Positions 40,301 to 54,310 of a stretch of 64,000 nucleotides of DNA are shown here, one piece after another. Position 1 is the stretch's first letter, and every line of letters begins with the position of its first letter. The stretch comes from Limnephilus marmoratus. Taxonomy: Eukaryota > Arthropoda > Insecta > Trichoptera > Limnephilidae. The stretch covers positions 23,138,710-23,202,709 of the forward strand of contig OU862910.1 in the NCBI GenBank assembly GCA_917880885.1, written 5' to 3'. The notes below the pieces were generated by a model, which saw nothing but the letters and a program-made list of their open reading frames with translations, did no database searches and was not told the DNA's origin. The position numbers and the translations under genes are program-made.

Positions 40301-41917
40301 AAGCAATTAACCACTTAGATCTCAAGCGTATTCTGTCAGAAGGTCAGAGTATTTACGCTTTGCAATAAAATTCAAATAAATGAATTATTTCTGAATGTAT
40401 CTGAAAATAAAAATTGTATTTGAAAGGTGATGAAATACGCTTTCATTTTTTATTTTTTTTTTCAAAAAAGAAAGACTAACATTCCCAGAATACGAATAAC
40501 CTGACAATATTTGAAAATCTCCTACTACCACCACAGTAAGCGGAAAATGTTACTTGTGTTGTGATGGAGGACTTAACCGGCCGAGAAATCGAATATGAGA
40601 CGCCAGGGTGGAACCCAAAAGCGATGCCAACTCGATGAAATATAGATATTATATTGTTAGAAATAAACACATAATTTTTTGAAATATTAAAATTTTGAAT
40701 GCAAACACAATTTTTTTAAATGTTTACCTTTGTTTATTCAAACCATTTATATTTACTTCTTCAAACTTTGCAAATACACAATTTTATTAGACAAATGTAT
40801 CATAATTTATTTTTTTTAAATTTACAATATATTGTCACCTCACTTTGTCGTTTCATATAATATATTATTAATAAAAAATTCACAAAGTTTCATAATTTTT
40901 TTTTCAAATTGCATTCGGAATATGTTGTTTTTATCAAAGGCTTTTAATATTATGTTATGTTATATTATTAATAGTGTCCGACCGAAACAGGACTTTCTAC
41001 CGAAACCGAATCTTCGGTATCTGTCTCAGTTTGTGAAACCCTCTTAAGAAGTTTTCCAAGGAACCGGAAAAAACAAACATCTTAAGCAGGAAAATTTCGA
41101 GTCTAGGGATCGAAAAAACCAAACTTCTTAAGCCGCGAAACGTCTTAAGAGAGAACTTCTTAAGAGGGTTTCACTGTAACTATTTTACCGACAAAATGAG
41201 GACTTGGCTCTGGGAGCCCCTACATCTCCCCTTATCGCAGACATATTCATCGACAATTTAGAGAATAATATTTTTAATGGTAAATCACCATTGTTAAAAA
41301 AAAAAACAGTGTGCTTTAGACCACACAACTGAAGAAAAACTTCACTAACTTATATCTCCCTCTCAACTTCCGTTCGCCTCGCCCGACCGTTTGCCTCGCC
41401 CGATCACACTTTTCATAACGCTCTCGTCACGCATTCACCAGCTTACTCCCCAAGTTAAGTGTGCGTAAAGAAGTTTTACATAAAAAAAAAAGTATTATTA
41501 TGGAAATGATATGTCGATGATGTTGTCTGTATATGAGAGTATTATACTGCCCTGAAAAAACTACGGTTGTATTAAGTATAAACCCGGTCGGCATGTATAT
41601 AAAAAATAAAAGTGGTGTTTACTAAGTTATTGTTTTTAGGAAAGGTAAGCTAAGGGTTGGAAGGAGATACAATAGATGTAGACTGGACTGCTTTATAGAT
41701 ACATTCATAAGATTATGGATACATTTACAGGCCGGTCCATAGAAAGTCATTTGCTTAGCAGCTAACTTTGATTACTAGCGAATGGTATTCTTCTGTTAAC
41801 AATAATTTAAACAAATAAAAATAAAAGTTAACTACATACTATGAAATCCGGGTCCGGGCGCCATTCTGCAAACACAAATAGTTCATAAAGAATACTGTCT
41901 TTCTGAATTGCTGACAT
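368..41917 (-). CDS. NBAS: NBAS (neuroblastoma-amplified sequence homolog), complete, 34 exons
   Basis: Family role: NBAS is the Sec39-type subunit of the ER NRZ (NBAS-RINT1-ZW10) complex that tethers Golgi-to-ER vesicles; it also has a reported role in nonsense-mediated decay. Exons 5'->3' on the minus strand: 41917-41840, 31812-31712, 30947-30814, 29343-29210, 29107-29013, 28936-28759, 28678-28520, 25069-24824, 24738-24634, 24535-24443, 24353-24123, 23149-23024, 21878-21755, 21669-21524, 21121-20820, 20506-20185, 20092-19937, 19849-19713, 19256-19071, 18783-18681, 17505-17249, 17167-17055, 16970-16838, 15911-15663, 12326-12188, 9032-8917, 7649-7393, 7308-7091, 5606-5407, 2506-2306, 1799-1639, 1531-1344, 1263-1127, 464-368. 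Every junction is GT-AG, phases match throughout, and the total is 5,622 nt (1,873 aa plus TAA). The start begins MSAIQKDSILYELFVFAEW after an AAA-rich leader. Human NBAS is longer, about 2,370 aa. A missed phase-0 exon cannot be excluded. Confidence 0.9.
706..1107 (-). repeat. Dispersed SINE-like/LINE-tail repeat in NBAS intron 33
   Basis: Reads 5'->3' on the minus strand from TACTAGCTTATTCACGC to a TTGTAATATTATTAGG tail. It shares its central block (ACTGAATGGATT..., ATAGCTCATA...) with the opposite-oriented copy at 50083-50347. The 961-1060 part is an expanded G-rich tract. Nothing protein-coding is seen; I cannot name the family. Confidence 0.6.
961..1062 (+). repeat. G-rich tract with many G3-G8 runs
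   Basis: About 100 bp almost wholly G with A and few T on the plus strand, with well over ten runs of three or more G. It can form G-quadruplexes in principle. It lies inside the dispersed repeat, within NBAS intron 33, and is C-rich in the NBAS transcript. Confidence 0.8.
2702..2938. repeat. Short MITE-like element with AACCCTTTGC ends
   Basis: In NBAS intron 29. The left end GTAACCCTTTGCAACC (from 2702) is matched in inverted form by GGTCGTAAAGGGTTA ending at 2936. The interior has no ORF. The ends resemble piggyBac-like MITEs, but no TTAA duplication was established. Confidence 0.35.
3154..3981. mobile_element. Foldback element 1 (828 bp) in NBAS intron 29
   Basis: Outer ends TTCGGTTTAGGGGCG (3154-3168) and CGCCCCTAAACCGAA (3967-3981) are exact inverses. 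Long arms at about 3198-3407 and 3723-3938 are near-perfect inverted repeats. The central unpaired part includes 3565-3690, which contains two direct copies of TAGGTTTRTGTAACATGG and is nearly identical to 59480-59615 in URI1 intron 2. No ORF; non-autonomous DNA element. Confidence 0.8.
4199..5065. mobile_element. Non-autonomous TIR element with internal hairpin
   Basis: 17-bp exact terminal inverted repeats CAATAGGCCACTTGCAT (4199-4215) and its reverse complement (5049-5065). 867 bp, no coding capacity, in NBAS intron 29. At 4528-4579 it contains an almost perfect short hairpin with roughly 20-bp arms around AATTAATG. I could not fix a target duplication, so the superfamily is open. Confidence 0.6.
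5607..7090 (-). other. NBAS intron 28, no recognised element
   Basis: 1.48 kb of AT-rich intron between exon 29 (5606) and exon 28 (7091). Short open frames on both strands show no recognised domain. No inverted ends or tail-type repeat were recognised. Confidence 0.5.
7689..8863. mobile_element. hAT-like non-autonomous element, copy 1 (NBAS intron 26)
   Basis: Ends CAATGACGTTATATA at 7689 and its exact inverse ending at 8863. Flanked by a perfect 8-bp duplication CCTATTAC (7681-7688 and 8864-8871), which is the hAT signature. Homologous along its length to 52320-53182. Interrupted at about 8371 by a SINE. No transposase frame. Its right edge lies about 50 bp from the donor of NBAS exon 26. 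Confidence 0.85.
8371..8711 (-). repeat. SINE copy a, inside the hAT-like element
   Basis: Minus orientation: the head (GGGAGGCGGGAATGGGTACC) is near 8708 and the A-tail reads as a T run at 8371-8384. The sister hAT copy at 52320-53182 lacks it, which fixes the insertion point; AATTT flanks both sides. The 3' part carries a hairpin around CCTGAGGGAAATTRTTTTCC shared with the LINE ending at 9812. Confidence 0.8.
9246..9430 (+). repeat. SINE fragment b (body only)
   Basis: Matches the middle of the copy at 63583-64000 (GACTGGTTGAGGGAGA, then the CTGGACACA... block) but lacks the head and the hairpin tail. It lies in NBAS intron 25 just upstream of an RTE relic. An open frame here is a shadow of the repeat. 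Confidence 0.6.
9470..9811 (+). pseudogene. RTE-type LINE relic, 3' part of RT ORF (split)
   Basis: Translates in broken frames to an RTE-like reverse-transcriptase C-terminus (GSMFTRDGKADRDIERR, then RSLRRMC). Homologous to 26925-27345. It is cut at about 9811 by the minus-strand LINE, and the continuation (GCGAATGATTGAAGAAAG) resumes at 11403. Frameshifts and stops make it non-functional. Confidence 0.65.
9812..11402 (-). mobile_element. LINE copy L1, 5'-truncated non-LTR retrotransposon
   Basis: An open frame from about 11400 to 9889 encodes a reverse transcriptase beginning at the CGPDGIP motif. Motifs seen: YRPIAITSVLSKVMERV, ALDISKAFDRVWH, AGVPQGSVLSPTLF and the catalytic CYADD, followed by thumb and C-terminal regions. 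No endonuclease domain is left. The 3' end has a stem-loop (about 9845-9890) and a poly(A) seen as T at 9812-9834. Jockey/CR1-group by motif style; the clade is not certain. It sits inside an RTE relic in NBAS intron 25. Confidence 0.85.
11436..11482. repeat. GC palindrome, G-run/CG/C-run
   Basis: A long G run followed by GCGCGCGCCCCCCGCG and a C run, able to fold into a pure GC hairpin. It sits in an AT-rich intron next to CCATATGTATCCGCCACTGG, a MITE-end-like sequence. It probably belongs to a dispersed DNA element whose other end I did not find. Confidence 0.5.
11483..12187 (-). other. NBAS intron 25 remainder, no recognised element
   Basis: About 700 bp of AT-rich sequence up to exon 25. 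Only short frames without domain similarity. No inverted ends or tails were recognised. Confidence 0.4.
12327..13338 (-). other. NBAS intron 24, upstream AT-rich part
   Basis: Unrecognised apart from a small AT hairpin at about 12368-12405. A stretch near 12476-12502 (TTTTACCATCCTCTTGATAGG) is loosely inverted to 15305-15330, which could be the worn ends of a DNA element around the LINE. Weak. Confidence 0.35.
13341..14905 (-). mobile_element. LINE copy L2, 5'-truncated, RT frame open
   Basis: A minus-strand frame 14768-13647 (373 codons) covers RT from YTDFSKAFDKVRHH through SGVPQGSHLGPIFF and the catalytic FADD to a typical C-terminus (LTNRMHYLGNKF). The frame is recognisable a little further upstream (to about 14900). 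The 3' tail is an (AAAT)n run, read as ATTT at 13341-13367, after a CCCGTAGGGG mini-stem. Same family as the copies at 29475-30720 and 33199-36377. Located in NBAS intron 24. Confidence 0.85.
14931..15662 (-). other. NBAS intron 24, downstream remainder
   Basis: No recognised repeat or coding sequence apart from the possible inverted match at 15305-15330. AT-rich toward exon 24. Confidence 0.4.
15663..23149 (-). CDS. NBAS: NBAS exons 12-24, Sec39-type helical region
   Basis: Residues about 519-1302. The longest exons are 15 and 16 (302 and 322 nt). Exon 15 has the recognisable SEYSTYSSDEYDRLRINSIS and GRVRALTCLWPHISHIP stretches of NBAS. Exon 16 has LTDWYTNRAREIESLSGLP. Exon 20 begins VPNLTSAEWNELL. 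Helix-rich and repeat-poor, as expected for the Sec39 fold that in this family contacts RINT1/ZW10 and SNAREs. Introns here are mostly short; intron 12 (21879-23023) contains two MITEs and intron 20 (17506-18680) a SINE. Confidence 0.88.
17921..18264 (+). repeat. SINE copy c, near full length
   Basis: Plus orientation in NBAS intron 20: head AATTTGGGAGGCGGGAATGG, body with CCCCAAGTGGTTCGCTACG, the 3' hairpin (GAGGGAAATTATTTTCCTC) and a 15-nt A tail. It lacks about 110 nt present in the copy at 63583-64000, as does copy a. No pol III boxes are convincingly recognised, so the RNA head is unknown. Confidence 0.8.
21955..22129. mobile_element. MITE with long TIRs (CAGAATGAAACCAACTCAG)
   Basis: The left end CAGAATGAAACCAACTCAGA and the right end ending TGAGTTGGTTTCATTCTG are inverse and continue in imperfect pairing to about 22000 and 22090. 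The centre contains CCTAACCTAACTTAACC. 175 bp, no coding, NBAS intron 12. Confidence 0.7.
22171..22696. mobile_element. hAT-type MITE with perfect 8-bp duplication
   Basis: TIRs CRGGGGTCGGCAACC (left) and GGTTGCCGACCCCTG (right), flanked by CCTTAGGG on both sides (22163-22170, 22697-22704). TIRs of this type are found in Charlie-like hAT elements. The interior has an in-element tandem duplication built on GTGGCTCTTTAAAAACTTTG (about 22558 and 22629). In NBAS intron 12. Short frames here are repeat shadows. Confidence 0.88.
23347..23626. mobile_element. Foldback MITE with TAA duplication (Harbinger-like)
   Basis: Arms of about 120 bp are near-perfect inverses: TGGCCGTTATACACGACATC at 23347, its inverse ending at 23626, with a loop around 23470-23500. 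TAA flanks both ends (23344-23346, 23627-23629), the 3-bp duplication of PIF/Harbinger-type elements. The arms give the same peptide on both strands, a pure inverted-repeat artefact. NBAS intron 11. Confidence 0.75.
24634..41917 (-). CDS. NBAS: NBAS exons 1-9, N-terminal beta-propeller region
   Basis: Residues about 1-410. WD-like strands are visible: WKMVWSPDCSMLAIAHSSG in exon 4 (about residue 117), a LASWISAYNVPSW segment in exon 7, and AVSSPNGSLLACLHLNGSVSVWHLP in pieces across exon 8. This fits the NBAS N-terminal propeller that precedes the Sec39 helices. Intron 1 is about 10 kb and almost wholly transposon. Intron 2 (764 bp) is mostly one hAT-type MITE, intron 3 holds a LINE fragment with a MITE inside it, and intron 7 (3.45 kb) holds RTE and LINE relics. 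The exons themselves show no frame damage. Confidence 0.88.
25163..25395 (-). pseudogene. RTE-type LINE C-terminal relic (minus)
   Basis: Reads on the minus strand as RRSRGRPRKTWHDQVN...SMRRCMNVSEAKNVC, the tail of RTE reverse-transcriptase ORFs, homologous to 27965-28140 in the opposite orientation. Located in NBAS intron 7. Confidence 0.6.
25440..26818 (+). pseudogene. Non-LTR retrotransposon relic L3, RT and C-terminus, frameshifted
   Basis: Plus strand, 5'-truncated. One frame (to 26273) has FIDLSAAYDTVWHKG, LAQGSVLAPSLF and the catalytic YADD. A frameshift follows near 26195-26270, and the last part (26531-26812) has an MCECGAVQTTEHVVNECP finger-like C-x-C...H...C motif that ends such polyproteins. 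Different lineage from L1 and L2. Non-functional. NBAS intron 7. Confidence 0.8.
26925..27345 (+). pseudogene. RTE-type LINE relic (plus)
   Basis: Same segment as 9470-9811 and its continuation (TRDGKADRDIERRVN, then the TLTWFGRIERMNEERSV-like part). Multiple small indels. The next RTE segment (RGRPRKTWHDQVNQ) is at 27965-28140, so 27346-27964 may be a later insertion or unrelated spacer. Confidence 0.65.
27346..27964. other. Spacer between RTE segments, small GGCATGGCT triplication
   Basis: Contains three tandem near-copies of an 11-bp unit GGCATGGCTTY at about 27527-27560. Otherwise unrecognised. No inverted ends were found. Confidence 0.35.
27965..28140 (+). pseudogene. RTE-type LINE C-terminal relic (plus)
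   Basis: Reads as GRPRKTWHDQVNQ..., SMRRCMNVIEAKSVCQ with a stop inside. Homologous to 25163-25395 reversed. The remainder to exon 7 (28141-28519) is unrecognised. Confidence 0.6.
29475..30720 (-). pseudogene. LINE copy L4, short 3' fragment split by a MITE
   Basis: A frame at 30688-30443 encodes LYKTLVRCQLGYNSQLWSPF...RVQHKFLRYINYKL-type residues of the L2/L5 RT C-terminus. The family 3' end (GCTTTTACAT...GGGC, then an AAAT-type tail) lies at about 29475-29493 plus 29832-29850, split by the Harbinger-like MITE. NBAS intron 3. Confidence 0.7.
29494..29831. mobile_element. Harbinger-like MITE inside LINE L4
   Basis: TIRs GGGGCCATTCATTTATTACG and the inverse ending TGAATGGCCCC, flanked by TAA on both sides (29491-29493, 29832-29834). 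It contains repeated C-rich blocks (GACCCCCTCCCCCCC). Removing it restores the LINE family 3' end, showing it is younger than that LINE. Confidence 0.85.
31111..31675. mobile_element. hAT-type MITE in NBAS intron 2
   Basis: Left end CAGTAGTTTCCAACCGGTGG, right end GGTCGTGAACTGCTG, flanked by CTCTAAAG (31103-31110) and CTCCAAAG (31676-31683), an 8-bp duplication with one change. It makes up most of the 764-bp intron and ends 36 bp from the exon 2 donor. Confidence 0.75.
31845..31894 (+). repeat. tRNA-like SINE, 5' part (split by the Gypsy element)
   Basis: GTCAGTGGCTGAGTTGGTAT... resembles an A-box region and matches 55098-55140. It continues after the LTR element at 40073-40205. It starts about 33 bp from the exon 2 acceptor of NBAS. 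Confidence 0.75.
31895..32094 (+). repeat. 5' LTR of the Gypsy element
   Basis: 200 bp, starting TGTAATGT and ending CATTACA. It aligns along its length with 39873-40072, with scattered substitutions, so the insertion is not very recent. Confidence 0.92.
32878..33035 (+). repeat. 18-bp minisatellite in the Gypsy leader
   Basis: Eight or nine tandem units near GGCATTAAATTGCGACTT, in frame with an open frame 32831-33031 so that the peptide repeats a hexamer of the type ALNCDx. More units, or degraded ones, occur at 33123-33175 and 36412-36480 on both sides of the nested LINE. Confidence 0.85.
33199..36376 (-). mobile_element. LINE copy L5, EN plus RT in one open frame
   Basis: Minus-strand frame 36376 to 33506 has no stop for 957 codons (first Met at 36124). 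An APE-type endonuclease runs from LYYQNVRGLRTK through LTETWL, RGGGVLIAV, GDYNLP and DNHHPPL. RT motifs follow: SGGPDNIPP, YTDFSKAFDRVNH, SGVPQGSHLGPILF and catalytic FADD. The 3' tail is (AAAT)n, read at 33219-33244. The 5' end is cut just before the endonuclease, so there is no ORF1 and no proper start. Same family as L2 and L4. Inserted in the Gypsy leader. Confidence 0.9.
36445..37090 (+). pseudogene. Gypsy gag, with in-frame stop
   Basis: The frame from 36445 includes VRWERWKRSLNIYLEVAGI, the usual capsid-region start in this Gypsy group, and LRLLKQEQDEKFEKFLVRL-type helices. It hits an in-frame TAG at 36823-36825 and would otherwise continue to about 37080. Confidence 0.75.
37089..37200 (+). 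pseudogene. Gypsy nucleocapsid zinc knuckles
   Basis: Two CCHC-type knuckles are visible (CSRCGSSRHLARDNNC and CFKCGILGHFRNQC). They are followed directly by RT sequence (KLEELLKKDIIEVVKGPS), so the protease and the RT N-terminus have been deleted. Confidence 0.75.
37200..38484 (+). pseudogene. Gypsy reverse transcriptase and RNase H, several frames
   Basis: Blocks in order: SDWISPIVPVLKDGG, a stop at 37322, PLPTMEELLPKV...FSKLDIRDAFHHIEL, a gap near 37525-37570, NFIDDIVTFG (catalytic FIDD), then a connection region from 37741 (HFLGHELSEQGV). RNase H follows with ADASPVGLDAVL, TLSSCECRYCQKEKVTLALVWAV, a stop at 38242, and VTDHKPLEVIF to KTNIADPLSRL. At least four lesions. Confidence 0.85.
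38640..39710 (+). pseudogene. Gypsy integrase
   Basis: Zinc-binding HHCC at about 38720-38825 (AHEGHPG ... CKACKGY). Catalytic core: DIAIDLMGPLP, then LTADNG (about 39075) followed by a stop, then a shifted frame with GEVERQNRDILK. The C-terminal part is in two further frames to 39710. It ends about 160 bp before the 3' LTR; no chromodomain was recognised. Confidence 0.8.
39873..40072 (+). repeat. 3' LTR of the Gypsy element
   Basis: 200 bp, TGTACTGC...TACATTACA, preceded by a purine tract AATAATAAGGGA and followed by the CCGTG duplication. Confidence 0.9.
40073..40205 (+). repeat. tRNA-like SINE, 3' part (split by the Gypsy element)
   Basis: CTAAGTCCTCCATCGCGACA... continues the SINE begun at 31845 and matches 55161-55282. 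It ends in an AT-rich tail (TTTATTATTATT). Confidence 0.8.
40480..40640 (-). repeat. tRNA-like SINE, inverted copy
   Basis: The reverse complement of the SINE family: 3' part at 40480, B-box/CCTCCATCACAACACAAG near 40560, and the 5' part ending in the ...AGTTGGCATCGCTTTTGGG equivalent near 40630. Together with 40073-40205 it forms a local inverted pair. Confidence 0.75.
40641..41839. other. Proximal part of NBAS intron 1
   Basis: AT-rich. The only element recognised is a 150-bp TIR repeat at 41027-41176: CAGTTTGTGAAACCCTCTTA and the inverse ending AGAGGGTTTCACTG, with TA at its right edge, resembling pogo/Tc1-type MITEs. The rest up to exon 1 shows nothing I recognise. Confidence 0.5.
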
Positions 41918-42073
41918 TTTATGTTTGTTTTTAATTTATCTAGAATTTGCAATATAATTTTGTGCTTTTGGGCAGACTGACATAGAACACAGGTTGCAGG
42001 TGACAGAAACGTCAAATGTCAAAATACAGTACGTTGTCACATTGTCTATGATATATTATTAGGCTAGTCAATC

Positions 42074-42479
42074 GACTCCAGATACTAATATCTACAGCCT
42101 GTATGTCGGATGAATATCTACAGCTCATATGTTGAACTAATATCTACGAACTTCAGAGTGTTGACTAATATCTACAGAGCTTAGGTTGGACTAATCAGCT
42201 AAATGTGTCCAATAGTCCGATATTAGGGATTTTTACATACATACATACATAAATTAAGTTTTGTAAACTACATACGCAATATTACGTTATTCCAATATTC
42301 TACACATAATTGCAAATCCAACCTTTGCCAGTGCCGTAGATATTCATCGACACTTTGGTTCCCATAGATATTAGTCAGCAGTTTGAGCTGTAGATATTTC
42401 TTAAACACTTTGGTTCTCATAGATATTAATTCGATTTTTTCAGTTTTTAGAATTCCTGTAGATATTAGTAGACGCCTCC
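42074..42479 (+). mobile_element. hAT-like MITE, copy A, iterated ATATCTAC motif
   Basis: Ends GACTCCAGATAC and GTAGACGCCTCC, flanked by a perfect 8-bp duplication AGTCAATC (42066-42073, 42480-42487). The inside has about nine copies of AATATCTA or its inverse TAGATATT: the left ones in one orientation and the right ones in the other, spaced about 25-40 bp. No ORF. Confidence 0.85.
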
Positions 42480-42500
42480 AGTCAATCTAGTCTTGACAAA

Positions 42501-42932
42501 AGGAGGCGTCTACTAATATCTACAGGAATTCCAAAAACTGAAAAAATCGAACTAATATCTATGAGAATCAAAGTGTTGACGAATATTTACAGCTCAAACT
42601 GTTGATTAATATCTATGAGAACCAAAGTGTTGACGAATATCTACAGCACTGGCAGAGGTTGGATTTGCAATTGTGTATAGCATATTGGAATAACGTAATA
42701 TTGCGTATGCAGTTTAAAAAACTTAATTTATGTAAGTATGTATGTAAAAATCCCTAATATCGGACTATTGGACACATTTAGCTGATTAGTCCAACCTATG
42801 CTCAGTAGATATTAGTTCAACCTAAGCTCTGTAGATATTAATCAACACTCTGAAGTTCGTAGATATTAGTTCAACATATGAGCTGTAGATATTCGTCAGA
42901 CATACAGGCTGTAGATATTAGTATCTGGAGTC
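42501..42932 (-). mobile_element. hAT-like MITE, copy B, inverted neighbour of A
   Basis: Near-perfect reverse complement of copy A, flanked by TTGACAAA on both sides (42493-42500, 42933-42940). It is therefore an independent insertion, 21 bp from A, and the pair forms an apparent palindrome of about 860 bp. Confidence 0.85.
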
Positions 42933-43443
42933 TTGACAAAAATTCCCTAGCCAACTACATAACCATCTTGAGTGACTTTCGCTTCAGTTCGACAATATTT
43001 TTATGCCGTTGTGTTGGCGTGTGTCGGAGGAATGTCTATGGCTGCATGGCTGCCATCTTTACACCGGATTTCTGACGTGTCGTATATTTTTCAGCCGGCA
43101 CTTTTCGTGAATATTTGGCTAATATTTTTTCAGATAATGAAGCATTGTAAGTTTAATTATCGCACTGAATTTTTAAATGGAAATGCAGTTATTGAAAGCA
43201 ACTTTCGGCCCGCACCGGTTGCAGCAATACATTCAATATTAGTTGTTCATGTTTTCCAAATCTAACCTTATCGTCAAACTGATGAATTTATGTTTCTTTA
43301 TTTGTTTTTGCTAACTTTACTAATATCCTTCGGGTGTAGTCATTAGAATTTAATATTTGTGCAATTTTCTTATTAGACTCGAGTTTTCCACCTGGAATCA
43401 AAATATCCCTCGACTATTTTTCACTATCACCCTGTATATTACA

Positions 43444-54079
<10,636 letters not shown>

Positions 54080-54197
54080 GGGACTATGAGTTTTGTTTGA
54101 GTGTACAGTTTAAGCAATTTATAAGACTTAAAAAAGTGTTGTCGCAAAAGTGATTGTGTGAATCAATTTCTACTAAACAAAGTCCTTAGATGTAAAC

Positions 54198-54260
54198 AAA
54201 TTTAATAAAAATTAAACACAAAATTATATTGATTGTTTTATTATGTATTTATTTTATTCT
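54198..54260. promoter_or_regulatory. Facing poly(A) signals of RPN2 and URI1
   Basis: AATAAA on the plus strand at 54204-54209 (RPN2, about 125 nt after its stop). TTTATT, which is AATAAA on the minus strand, occurs at 54237-54242 and 54248-54253 (URI1, about 60-75 nt after its stop). The two convergent genes have only 231 bp between stop codons, so their 3' ends probably abut or overlap. Confidence 0.6.
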
Positions 54261-54310
54261 AAAATGTGAAAATATACAATCATTATGGATTGAAAGGCTG
54301 AGAAGATTTC

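Larger units (their letters stand above)
41918..43443. promoter_or_regulatory. Divergent NBAS-RPN2 intergenic region
   Basis: 1.53 kb between the two start codons; both promoters must lie here, but no TATA or initiator could be assigned with confidence. More than half is occupied by two inverted hAT-like MITEs (42074-42479 and 42501-42932), leaving about 150 bp on the NBAS side and about 510 bp on the RPN2 side free. Confidence 0.6.

Noticed and set aside
42066..42940. One giant foldback/palindromic element
   Set aside because: Each arm has its own perfect 8-bp duplication, and the mini-element at 43841 shows that one arm equals one element.
43357..43443. Upstream RPN2 start at 43357
   Set aside because: It would add 29 residues before the signal peptide; ATG 43444 has a better context and gives a normal secretory N-terminus. 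Kept as an alternative only.
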